From the NCBI RefSeq assembly GCF_000219915.2, contig NC_017964.1:1860001-1924000 (forward strand): a DNA stretch of 64,000 nt, given 5' to 3'. The notes below the pieces were generated by a model. That model had not been told where the DNA came from. It worked only from the letters and a program-made list of their open reading frames with translations, and ran no database searches. This document shows positions 28,876 through 37,088 of the stretch, in pieces. The DNA comes from Advenella kashmirensis WT001 (GTDB lineage: Bacteria; Pseudomonadota; Gammaproteobacteria; Burkholderiales; Burkholderiaceae_B). Numbering within the stretch: position 1 is the first letter of the stretch; each line of letters opens with the position of its first letter. The translations under genes and the position numbers were made by a program.

Positions 28876-30735
28876 ATGGAAAAAAAACAGGACGACGCGC
28901 GAAATACGGAAAATGAAAAAAAGCCGGAAGCGGCTGGCCAGCATGCGAAGCCAGGGAGCGTGGCGCCGGATACAGTGACAGATGTAGAGCTGGCAAACGA
29001 AAAAAGCACGCCTGAGAAAACGGCAGCACAGGCAGGCAAGGCCGATGCGGCAGCCGCGGGCAAGCCGGTTTCTGGCACTGCAGGCGGTGCCATTCCTCCT
29101 GTTGCGACGGGCAAAGACGATAGCAATGCAGGCAACGGCACCAAAGGTCCGTTGATTGCTGCGGTTGTGGTCGTGGCGGCAATTGCCGCTGGTGGTTATT
29201 ACTACGCCCAGAATCATCAGTCCGAGCCTGCCAGCAGCAGTCAGACGACCAGTGAACCTGCTTCATCCGCACCGGCAAAGACGCCGGAGTCCGATGCCGG
29301 GCAATCGGGCCAGGCGCCTGGCACATCTGATTCAACAGGTGCAGCTGATTCTTCGGATTCTGCAAAATCTGACGCAACGAGCCAAACCGGGTCTGTCCAG
29401 AGCGGCGGCACAACGCCAGCCACGACAGCCAGTGGCGATGCTCAGGCCGGTACGGACGGTGCAAGCGAAGGCGCATCGCCTGTCGACACAGCGTCGACGA
29501 CTTCGGATGCGGTCAGCGGCAGCACCAGCAGTACGCCCATGGGGCCAGCGGCAACCAATAGCGAGCCAGCGCAGACTGGAACTGCGACGGGCGGTAACGC
29601 AACAGCACAATCATCCAGTACAACACCGAATGAGGCTACCTCTGATGATGGGACGGTCGATAAGACCGGATCAGCCGCCTCATCTGGGCAAGACGCTGCT
29701 GCCACTCCTGCATCCGCTGCTGGCGCATCGGGAACGGCCGCAGATACGTCTCAGGCATCGGGCACGCCATCGGCTGCAGTGATGGGCACGGGCGGTTTTA
29801 ACGGCTCGCTGCCGGCGGACATTCGTGATCAGCTTGATCGCCAGTCGGCGCAGATCATTGCGCTGCGCGATCAGCTGGAGTCTTCGCAGAAACAACTGCA
29901 ACAGTTGCAAACCAGCCGTCTGCAGGCCTCTCGTGACGAGACAACTCTTTTTGTGGTCAATGATGTGAGCCGCCTGGTTACTATGGCGCAGAATGAGCTT
30001 GCCATTGCTGGCAATCTTGAGAATGCCGTGACTTCGCTGGAAACGGCAATCAAAGCCATAGACCAGGCCGATGCGCCGGTGTTGGCAGGGCTGCGTGGTG
30101 CTCTGTCGGCCGATATCGTTACCCTGAAAGCAGCACCTGCGATGGGCGTGGATGCGCAATTTGCCAAAGTGGCGGCGCTGTCCGAGAAAATTGATGCACT
30201 TCCCATGCTGGCTCCCGATCAGGCGGGTGCCAAACCCATGGCCGGGCAGTCTGCAGATGTGACGTCCTCACCTGCGCAAGGCGCGAACGATACGAACCCC
30301 GGGGCACCTTCAGAGGTCTGGTATGAGCGTGCCTGGAACGAGGTGAAAACCTGGCCGCTGGCTGCCTGGAACGGATTACGTTCAGATCTTGGTGGTATTG
30401 TGCGGGTAGAGAAACTGGCCGATCCGAATCAGGTGTTGCTCACGGTTGACCAGGCCGCCCAGTTGCGGGCGAATCTGAAGCAGCATTTGCATTTTGCCCA
30501 GCAGGCATTGCTCAATGGACAACAGGGGATCTGGACTTCATCGCTTGAAACCGTCGTCAAGGGTATCAGACAAAGTTTCAATCAGGATTCTGTTGAAACA
30601 CAAGAGGTGCTGGCCCAGCTTCAGCAACTGCTCAAGGCTGGTGTGAGGCAACAGTTGCCGCCCATCACGCAGAGTGTGAAGGCGGTCCAGGAAACCCGCA
30701 AGCAGCTTAAATCCATGAATCCCGGACAGGAGTAA
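28876..30735 (+). CDS. hemX: HemX-like membrane protein with uroporphyrin-III C-methyltransferase-related domain
   Basis: A 619-residue inner-membrane protein of the proteobacterial HemX family; despite the common name, methyltransferase activity is doubtful. Residues 1-90 are charged and cytoplasmic, one membrane span follows at about 91-112 (LIAAVVVVAAIAAGGYYYA), then an unusually long low-complexity Ala/Ser/Thr/Gly linker (about 113-305). A coiled coil (DQLDRQSAQIIALRDQLESS, near 315-350) leads into the HemX domain with VNDVSRLVTMAQNELAIAGN, WNEVKTWPLAAWNGLRSDLGGIVRVEKL and LKQHLHFAQQALLNGQQ. AAGGA precedes the ATG at 28876. It sits between hemD and hemY in one operon. Confidence 0.9.
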   Translation: MEKKQDDARNTENEKKPEAAGQHAKPGSVAPDTVTDVELANEKSTPEKTAAQAGKADAAAAGKPVSGTAGGAIPPVATGKDDSNAGNGTKGPLIAAVVVVAAIAAGGYYYAQNHQSEPASSSQTTSEPASSAPAKTPESDAGQSGQAPGTSDSTGAADSSDSAKSDATSQTGSVQSGGTTPATTASGDAQAGTDGASEGASPVDTASTTSDAVSGSTSSTPMGPAATNSEPAQTGTATGGNATAQSSSTTPNEATSDDGTVDKTGSAASSGQDAAATPASAAGASGTAADTSQASGTPSAAVMGTGGFNGSLPADIRDQLDRQSAQIIALRDQLESSQKQLQQLQTSRLQASRDETTLFVVNDVSRLVTMAQNELAIAGNLENAVTSLETAIKAIDQADAPVLAGLRGALSADIVTLKAAPAMGVDAQFAKVAALSEKIDALPMLAPDQAGAKPMAGQSADVTSSPAQGANDTNPGAPSEVWYERAWNEVKTWPLAAWNGLRSDLGGIVRVEKLADPNQVLLTVDQAAQLRANLKQHLHFAQQALLNGQQGIWTSSLETVVKGIRQSFNQDSVETQEVLAQLQQLLKAGVRQQLPPITQSVKAVQETRKQLKSMNPGQE

Positions 30736-30738
30736 TGC

Positions 30739-32166
30739 ATGCGTACCAGTTTGAAATTACTTGTCCTGTTTGCTGTTGCTGTTGCTGCCGCACTTTTGCT
30801 GCGTGATTCCAGCGGCTATTTCATGGTTGTGACTGGCGATGAGCGCCGCACGGTATCGCTGGCCGCCGGCCTGGTCTTTATTGTCATCGCTTTTTTCGTC
30901 TTTTATCTGATCTTTCGCTTTATTGGTGTCCTGATGGATGCGCCCACGCGATGGCGCGATTGGAATCAGCGCCGGCATACCCGCAAGGACTATGATCTCC
31001 TGGAACGGGGCTGGGTTGAATTGCTGGAAGGGCGAAGCAGCCCGGCAGAGAAGGATTTGACCCGCCTGCTCAATCGCAGTCGCGACAGTGGCCGGCAGGC
31101 GCTGGCCAGTCTGGCGGCAGCCAAGGCAGCGCACAACCAGTCGCGTTATGCTGAACGGGATGCGTTGCTTCTGACAGCACAGGCCAAGGCGCAGGGCAAC
31201 CCCAGAATGCAGGATGCCGCCACCACTATCCGTGCGGAAATGCTGCTGGAACAGGGTGAATCCAAACAGGCGCTGGCATTGCTTGAACCCTTGGCAAAAG
31301 CCGGAGGCGCCAACCAGGATCATATTCAGAAGCTGCTGCTGCGTGGTTACAAGCAAATTGGCAATCAGGATAAACTGCTGCAGGTAGCGCGAGCACTGAA
31401 CAAGAAAGGAACCATCGATAGTTTCGAGGGCCAGCGTCTCATTGAACATGCCGGCGCGGCAGTCATGAAAGCGACCACGCGGGACAGTTGGACCAATACC
31501 TGGAAATCGTTCAGCGCGTCGGAAAAGGCCATGCCGCTTATTGCGCTGGCTGCCGCTGAAAAAGCGCAGGCCGCCGGGCAGTCCGATACAGCAGGGCAGA
31601 TACTGGAAGCGTCGTTGCGGGAACATATTGATGCACGGCTGCTCAATGCCTATGTACAGTGTCCGGCAGAACAGGTCAATGCACGCCTGACCAAAGCGCA
31701 GCAATGGCTCGAAAAAGATGAAAATAATCCAGATCTGCTCAATGCGCTTGGCTTCCTGTGCCTGGCTGCACAATTGTGGGGTCAGGCTGAACGCTATCTG
31801 ACGCGCAGCCTCAAGCTGCGTGAGGATCCGCGCACGCACACCTTGCTTGGTGCACTTTATGACCGCCTGGGCAAGCCAGCCGAGGCCGTCAAGCACTGGC
31901 GGTTTGCCTCGGCCTCCATTTCGATGTTGCCCACAGTGGCAGGAGAAAAATATCTACCTGCGGCCGATACGCGCATGGATCCCGATGGCCCGCCTGACCG
32001 CAAGCGTGCCGATCAGCAAATCGAACAGGAACATGCAGATGAGGCGTCTGAAAAAACAATCTATGCCAAACGGCCGGAAGCCGATGACGAGTACTTTGAC
32101 AGTGCACCCATCCCGGGTATCGGGGCGGATGAATTGAATGAAAATCGTAACCACGAAAAACCGTAA
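30739..32166 (+). CDS. hemY: HemY-like tetratricopeptide membrane protein
   Basis: A 475-residue inner-membrane protein of the proteobacterial HemY family, genetically linked to haem synthesis but not the protoporphyrinogen oxidase of Gram-positives. Two N-terminal spans (about 5-22 and 37-61) bracket GYFMVVTGDERRTVSLAAG, the HemY_N signature. The rest is helical with TPR-like repeats (RLLNRSRDSGRQALASLAAAKAAH, NAYVQCPAEQVNARLTKAQQWLEKDENNPDLLNALGFL). The tail after about 420 is charged and probably disordered. It begins three bases after hemX, so it is translationally coupled. Confidence 0.92.
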   Translation: MRTSLKLLVLFAVAVAAALLLRDSSGYFMVVTGDERRTVSLAAGLVFIVIAFFVFYLIFRFIGVLMDAPTRWRDWNQRRHTRKDYDLLERGWVELLEGRSSPAEKDLTRLLNRSRDSGRQALASLAAAKAAHNQSRYAERDALLLTAQAKAQGNPRMQDAATTIRAEMLLEQGESKQALALLEPLAKAGGANQDHIQKLLLRGYKQIGNQDKLLQVARALNKKGTIDSFEGQRLIEHAGAAVMKATTRDSWTNTWKSFSASEKAMPLIALAAAEKAQAAGQSDTAGQILEASLREHIDARLLNAYVQCPAEQVNARLTKAQQWLEKDENNPDLLNALGFLCLAAQLWGQAERYLTRSLKLREDPRTHTLLGALYDRLGKPAEAVKHWRFASASISMLPTVAGEKYLPAADTRMDPDGPPDRKRADQQIEQEHADEASEKTIYAKRPEADDEYFDSAPIPGIGADELNENRNHEKP

Positions 32167-32190
32167 CCACAGTAACCAGAAGAGTTGACT

Positions 32191-32724
32191 ATGAGCTTGA
32201 AAAATGTCCCGGCCGGTTCCAAGACGCCGGAAGAATTCAATGTTGTAATTGAAATTCCGATGAACGCCGATCCGGTTAAATATGAAGTGGATAAAGACAC
32301 CGGTGCGGTGTTTGTAGATCGCTTCATGATGACGGCCATGCACTACCCGTGCAACTACGGCTATATTCCAGATACGCTGTCAGATGATGGCGATCCGGTC
32401 GATGTGCTGGTCCTGACGCCGTTTCCCGTTGCGGTCGGATCGGTCATCAAATGCCGTGCCCTGGGTGTGTTGCAAATGGATGACGAAGCCGGTGGCGACG
32501 CCAAATTGCTGGCCCGTCCGGTTGACAAGCTGTACCCCCCCTATAGCAACCTGAAGGCGCATACTGACTTGCCCGAGCAGGACCTGCAGCGCATTCAGCA
32601 CTTTTTCGAGCATTACAAAGATCTTGAAAAAGGCAAGTGGGTCAAGGTCAAAGGCTGGGAAGGGATCGACGCGGCGCACACCGAGATTACCAGCAGTATC
32701 GAGCGATTCCAGAAAGGTAAGTAA
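32191..32724 (+). CDS. ppa: Inorganic pyrophosphatase
   Basis: Family I soluble pyrophosphatase that hydrolyses pyrophosphate to drive biosynthesis. The 177-residue product has [46 protein letters not shown] (the DGDPxD metal-binding motif is at about 66-71), and [14 protein letters not shown]. The C-terminal [18 protein letters not shown] is fully conserved. The ATG at 32191 is chosen over a TTG six bases upstream. It follows hemY by 24 bases and ends in a terminator. Confidence 0.98.
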   Translation: MSLKNVPAGSKTPEEFNVVIEIPMNADPVKYEVDKDTGAVFVDRFMMTAMHYPCNYGYIPDTLSDDGDPVDVLVLTPFPVAVGSVIKCRALGVLQMDDEAGGDAKLLARPVDKLYPPYSNLKAHTDLPEQDLQRIQHFFEHYKDLEKGKWVKVKGWEGIDAAHTEITSSIERFQKGK

Positions 32725-32749
32725 TCCGCTGGTTTCCATCCACTTTTAG

Positions 32750-32785
32750 AAAGGGCACGGCAGTACACGACCGGGCCCTTTTTTT
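32750..32785 (+). terminator. Rho-independent terminator of ppa
   Basis: AAAGGGC/GCCCTTT stem around an 18-base loop, followed by T7, 26 bases past the stop codon. Confidence 0.8.
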
Positions 32786-32868
32786 GATGGTGCGCACAAT
32801 GGCGTTCACGTAAGCCTGCCGCCACGTTTTATTGATCAACGATAACCAAGACCATTTAAGAGACTGCT

Positions 32869-33563
32869 ATGACATATGTATTTCCCGCCCCCGAGATTGT
32901 TTCCCTTGCCGTTGTCGGTAGCGATGCGCGCTTTCCGGTGCGCCGTGTGTACTGCGTAGGACGCAATTACGCCGAACATGCAAAGGAAATGGGCTTTACC
33001 GGCCGTGAAGATCCTTTCTTTTTCTGCAAGCCGGCCGATGCGCTGCTACCTATCGCCGACGGTCAGACCGGGCAAATGCCGTATCCGTCCAAAACGGCCA
33101 ACCTGCATTATGAAATGGAGTTGGTCGTCGCTATTGGCAAAGCGGGTAAGGATGTCTCGGTAGAGGAGGCGGCGCAGATGGTTTTCGGATATGCGCTAGG
33201 CCTGGACATGACGCGACGCGATTTGCAGGGCGAGGCCAAGAAGCAGGGCAGACCCTGGGAAGTGGGCAAGGCATTCGATCTGTCAGGCCCAATCGGCCTG
33301 TCCATCCGGCAGCAACGGTCAAGGGCATTGATTCGGCGGCAATCTCGCTGGACGTCAATGGCCAGACACGCCAGCGCAGCACGATCGCGTCGCTGATCTG
33401 GTCCATTCCGGAATCTATTGCCTATTTGTCGGGATTATTTGAGCTGCAGCCAGGCGATCTGATTTTCTCTGGCACGCCGGAAGGCGTTGGTGCTGTCGCG
33501 GTTGGTGATGAGTTGGTCGGCAAAGTGGACGGGCTGGGCCAGTTGAACGTACGCATTGTTTAA
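32869..33563 (+). CDS. Fumarylacetoacetate hydrolase family protein (frameshifted as sequenced)
   Basis: Metal-dependent C-C hydrolase/isomerase/decarboxylase of the FAH superfamily, about 231 residues after repair. Motifs are RVYCVGRNYAEHAKEMG, PFFFCKPADAL, LHYEMELVVAIGK (the metal-binding Glu pair), and GYALGLDMTRRDLQGEAKKQGRPWEVGKAFD. After the break the sequence reads IWSIPESIAYLSGLFELQPGDLIFSGTPEGVGAV. One C is missing at the CC 33297-33298, joining GPIG to PVHPAATVKGI. The subtype with RDLQ..KKQGRPWE resembles fumarylpyruvate hydrolases. It is not clustered with catabolic genes, so the substrate is open. Confidence 0.92.
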
Positions 33564-33905
33564 TCGTCTTTGCATTCGTTCCTGTCGCAAAAAACACGCG
33601 GCAAGGGACGAATGACGTCTTTTTACGAATGTAGATGCGTCTCCCAAAGCCATTTTCAGTCGCATCTGCACACAATCAGATTGCCTGATGCCGGTTCAAA
33701 ACGTTAAATATTAAGACACCGGCAAAGTAGTTTATTCAGGCTTTTGCAAGCCAAATCAAGCAGATAGCCAAATTGATCGCTGCCTGAAAAAATTGCAAAT
33801 GTTACAAATACAAGCACTTTATAGTCGTTCTGTAATGACCTTTGGAGTGAAAGTGCGAATAATGGTTTGTACTGATTTCGCAATTCAAAATAAAGAGGTT
33901 AAGTC
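33564..33905. other. Intergenic region upstream of the lipoprotein array
   Basis: About 340 AT-rich bases without a gene. It should hold the promoter for the three lipoproteins; AGAGG at 33894-33898 is the first ribosome site. I see no certain promoter or operator. Confidence 0.4.
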
Positions 33906-34157
33906 ATGAAATTCAATACGACACGATCATTGGTTTTGACGGCGGTGTTCGCTGGCTTGGTAGGTCTGGCCGGCTGCGACAACGGTGGCGATGAGACTGA
34001 ACCCAAAGCACCGGGTACAACGTCTGAAGCGCCGGCAGCACCGGCTCCTGCGGCTGAACCGGCGGCCCCTGCTGCTGATCCGGCAGCACCTGCCGAATCC
34101 GGCACGACACCTGCGCCTTCTGGCGAAGCGCCTGCTTCTGGCAGTCAGCCACAATAA
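33906..34157 (+). CDS. Small Ala/Pro-rich lipoprotein, copy 1 of tandem array
   Basis: An 83-residue predicted lipoprotein. The signal peptide MKFNTTRSLVLTAVFAGLVG ends in the lipobox LAGC (Cys24). The mature part is a low-complexity chain of Ala, Pro, Glu and Thr (APAAPAPAAEPAAPAADPAAP) with no folded domain. Asp at +2 is, in E. coli, the Lol-avoidance signal that keeps lipoproteins in the inner membrane; whether this rule holds here is inference. Copy 2 follows after 13 bases with clear similarity, including the shared tail SGTTPAPSGEAPASG. Confidence 0.8.
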   Translation: MKFNTTRSLVLTAVFAGLVGLAGCDNGGDETEPKAPGTTSEAPAAPAPAAEPAAPAADPAAPAESGTTPAPSGEAPASGSQPQ

Positions 34158-34170
34158 GACGGGAGATATC

Positions 34171-34404
34171 ATGAAACTTCATACAATACGCTCTGTAGCC
34201 CTGGCGGCAACGCTCGCAGGCTTGTTGGGATTGGCCGGATGTGACAAAGGAGCAGATTCGTCGGCACCGGAAACACCACCGGCTTCATCTGAAGCGCCGG
34301 CAACACCAGCACCCGCTGCTGAACCCGCAGCTCCCGCTGATTCCGGAACCACACCAGCACCGTCTGGTGAGGCGCCTGCATCTGGCGGCAGCCAGCCTCA
34401 ATAA
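34171..34404 (+). CDS. Small Ala/Pro-rich lipoprotein, copy 2 of tandem array
   Basis: A 77-residue paralogue of the preceding gene. Signal MKLHTIRSVALAATLAGLLG, lipobox LAGC (Cys23 region), Asp at +2 again, then CDKGADSSAPETP and an Ala/Pro-rich stretch ending SGTTPAPSGEAPASGGSQPQ, almost identical to copy 1's end. GGGAGA precedes the ATG. Close spacing (13-14 bases) to both neighbours indicates one operon. Like copy 1 it has no folded domain, so it may be a wall- or membrane-tethered spacer; function unknown. Confidence 0.8.
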   Translation: MKLHTIRSVALAATLAGLLGLAGCDKGADSSAPETPPASSEAPATPAPAAEPAAPADSGTTPAPSGEAPASGGSQPQ

Positions 34405-34418
34405 CTGAAAGGGAACGC

Positions 34419-34901
34419 ATGAATTTGAATATGACACGTTCCGCGATTCTGGCTGCTGTGGTGGCAGGGGTGTTCGGTCTGGCCGGTTGCGATAAGGGTG
34501 CCGATTCCACGGCGCCTGAAACGCCTGCGGCAACCTCTGAAGCGCCAGCCACTACCGCACCTGCGCCTGAACCGGCTGCACCGGCAGAATCATCAACCGC
34601 GCCTGCCAATTCTGGTGCGGCACCGGGTGCCGAGTCTTCATCCAGTACGAGTGATGCACCGGCGCCGGCAGCCGATTCGGCAGCCAGTGCTAACAGCAGC
34701 TTGCCGCAAACTTGCCAGGACTACTTCAAAAAAGCCGAGGACATGGTTGTGAAGGCAGGCGGGTCTGCTGATCAGATGAAGCAGATGATTGATGAACAGC
34801 GCTCGCAAATGGCTGCTATCAAGGATCAGGCTCAACTGGAGTCCAGCTGCAAACAGGCTCTGGATATGCTGAATCAGCAGCAGCAACAAATGCCACAATA
34901 A
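34419..34901 (+). CDS. Lipoprotein with C-terminal DUF5339-like domain, copy 3 of tandem array
   Basis: A 160-residue lipoprotein sharing the signal, lipobox (LAGC), CDKGADSTAPETPA start and Ala/Pro-rich linker with copies 1 and 2. It adds a folded C-terminal part of about 65 residues (LPQTCQDYFKKAEDMVVKAG, MIDEQRSQMAAI, LESSCKQALDML) with two cysteines that could form a disulphide; it resembles the DUF5339 domain of small periplasmic proteins. AAGGGAA precedes the ATG. It is the last gene of the array, before a terminator at 34989-35024. Confidence 0.83.
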   Translation: MNLNMTRSAILAAVVAGVFGLAGCDKGADSTAPETPAATSEAPATTAPAPEPAAPAESSTAPANSGAAPGAESSSSTSDAPAPAADSAASANSSLPQTCQDYFKKAEDMVVKAGGSADQMKQMIDEQRSQMAAIKDQAQLESSCKQALDMLNQQQQQMPQ

Positions 34902-34988
34902 ATTTTTGCGTGCATTCCTTAGGGTTTGCGGCGCTATAACGACGATGGAGTTTTTGCAAAGTCTCTCCATCATGATTACTCTCTCTGG

Positions 34989-35024
34989 GCGACTCGACAA
35001 TCACATTGTTGGTCGCTTTTTTTT
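34989..35024 (+). terminator. Rho-independent terminator of the lipoprotein array
   Basis: GCGAC/GTCGC stem with inner CAAT/ATTG pairing, followed by T8, 88 bases after the last stop codon. Confidence 0.8.
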
Positions 35025-35075
35025 ATCAGAAAACGACAGCGGCCACATGGCCCTTGATGCTTCCTTCAGTATATG

Positions 35076-35109
35076 AAAAAAATACCTTCGCAACGGAAGG
35101 TATTTTTTG
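35076..35109 (-). terminator. Rho-independent terminator of rho (bidirectional form)
   Basis: AAAAAATACCTTCG-CAA-CGGAAGGTATTTTTT forms a 14-base-pair stem with A/T tracts on both sides, 18 bases past the rho stop codon on the minus strand. Confidence 0.9.
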
Positions 35110-35126
35110 TCTGGCATGCCAGTGGT

Positions 35127-36382
35127 TTATTTCTTCATCATATCGAAGAACTGGTCATTGTTCTTCGTGGATTTGATCTTGTCCAGAATGAATTCCATTG
35201 ACTCGACTTCGTCCATATCGTGAATGAATTTGCGCAGTACCCAGACCCGCTGCAGCTTCTCGGGTTTCATCAGCAACTCTTCACGGCGAGTACCTGATTT
35301 GTTCAGATTGATAGCGGGGTAAATCCGTTTTTCCGCCAGGCGGCGTTCGAGATGGACCTCGCAGTTGCCCGTGCCCTTGAATTCTTCATAAATGACTTCA
35401 TCCATGCGGCTGCCGGTTTCAATCAGCGCGGTACCGATAATCGTCAGTGACCCACCTTCTTCGATGTTGCGGGCCGCACCAAAGAAACGCTTGGGGCGTT
35501 GCAGCGCATTGGCGTCGACACCGCCGGTCAGGACCTTGCCTGAGGACGGCACGACAGTATTGTAGGCGCGTGCCAGGCGGGTAATGGAGTCCAGCACAAT
35601 GACCACGTCTTTTTTCAGCTCGACCAGGCGTTTGGCCTTCTCGATAACCATTTCGGCAACCTGTACGTGACGGGTGGCCGGCTCATCGAAGGTAGAGGCG
35701 ACCACTTCACCGCGTACGGTGCGGGTCATCTCTGTCACTTCCTCTGGGCGCTCGTCAACCAGCAGGACGATCAGCGTTGCATCGGGGTAATTCGTGGTAA
35801 TGGAATGCGCGATGTGCTGCATCATGACCGTTTTACCCGATTTGGGGCTGGCGACGATCAGGCACGCTGGCCTTTGCCGATGGGTGAGAAAATATCCAGG
35901 ATTCGGCCGGTGTTGTTTTCTTCGCTTTTGATATCGCGTTCAAGAATCAGGGGATCGTCCGGGTGCAGGGGCGTCAGATTCTCGAACATGATGCGGTGTT
36001 TCATCAGTTCCGGAGAGACACCATTGACGTTTTCCACTTTGACCAGGGCGAAATAGCGTTCGCCGTCTTTGGGTACGCGTACTTCACCTTCGATCGAATC
36101 ACCTGTGTGAAGATTAAAGCGGCGGATTTGCGAAGGGGAAATGTAGATATCGTCGGTGCTGGCAAGGTAGGAAGTTTCGGGGGAACGAAGAAAGCCGAAG
36201 CCATCAGGCAGGACTTCCAGCACGCCATCGCCGAAAATTTGTTCTCCCATTTTGGCGCGACGCTTCATGATGGCAAACATCAATTCCTGCTTGCGGAAGC
36301 GGTTGGCGTTTTCGATTTCCAGGCCAGCAGCCATTTCGAGCAGCTGCGACACATGCAGTGCCTTTAATTCATTAAGGTGCAT
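35127..36382 (-). CDS. rho: Transcription termination factor Rho (frameshifted as sequenced)
   Basis: Hexameric RNA helicase that ends transcription. About 418 residues after repair, the normal length. The N-terminal part has [21 protein letters not shown], the RNA-binding [23 protein letters not shown] and [19 protein letters not shown]. The ATPase part has SPKSGKT (Walker A), [32 protein letters not shown] and [15 protein letters not shown]. The frame breaks at 35863: on the coding strand CGTGCCTG needs a second G, giving KGQRGLIVASP. Loss of Rho is normally lethal in proteobacteria, so this is presumably a sequence error. It is transcribed after trxA. Confidence 0.97.
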
Positions 36383-36428
36383 TATTTATTAGTAAGGATA
36401 GATAAGGATTGAAATAAGAGTCATGGCG

Positions 36429-36450
36429 GCGGGCTGACGAATGAGCCCGC
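36429..36450 (-). other. GC-rich hairpin between trxA and rho
   Basis: GCGGGCT/AGCCCGC stem with an eight-base loop, in the 85-base gap between trxA and rho, without a T tract. It could stabilise the trxA 3' end or act in the rho leader; no terminator is implied. Confidence 0.4.
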
Positions 36451-36467
36451 GCGAAAAATATAACTTA

Positions 36468-36794
36468 TTAAATGGATTCGTCAATGAACCCGGTCAGTTG
36501 GGTTTTGTTGACTGCACCGACTTTGGTTGCAACCGCTTCGCCATTTTTGAAAAGCATCAGTGTTGGAATGCCGCGAATACCGAACTTGGCAGCCACTTCC
36601 GGATGGTCCTGGACATCAACCTTGACGACCTGGATACGGCCCTCATAGTCGCGGGATGCCTCTTCCAGCAGGGGAGCAATCGCCTTGCACGGGCCACACC
36701 ATGGGGCCCAGTAGTCTACCAGCACCGGCAGCTCCGACTTGAGCACTTCGGCTTCAAATGTTTTCTCGGTTGCGTGTTTGATCAGATCGCTCAT
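36468..36794 (-). CDS. trxA: Thioredoxin 1
   Basis: Small cytoplasmic thiol-disulphide reductase (108 residues). The active site WCGPC is at residues 32-36 in VDYWAPWCGPCKAIAP. The cis-proline loop GIRGIPTLMLFKNG and the C-terminal LTGFIDESI are typical. It lies upstream of rho in the same direction, the usual trxA-rho order of beta- and gammaproteobacteria. Confidence 0.98.
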   Translation of the reverse strand: MSDLIKHATEKTFEAEVLKSELPVLVDYWAPWCGPCKAIAPLLEEASRDYEGRIQVVKVDVQDHPEVAAKFGIRGIPTLMLFKNGEAVATKVGAVNKTQLTGFIDESI

Positions 36795-37088
36795 AATGTT
36801 TCAGGTGACAATGGTCAAGAATAATCGGAAATGGAATATAACGTATTTGGGATGCCTCGATTTGAGGTCGATCAAAGCGGATAGGTTTGATGTGAGCTGC
36901 AACGGAATGGATTTTTCAGTTTGAATTCCGAAGCCGGCGTATGATGCCGGGCCAGTCAAGGACGGATACTCCTGAAAGGCAAACAGCAGCCAAATGCGTC
37001 TGTAGTTAAATGTAAGAATACCATTTATCGATAAAGATTGTTCAAAAGCGTGATTATTAGGCGACAAAAAACGCTTTGAGCACGTAAA

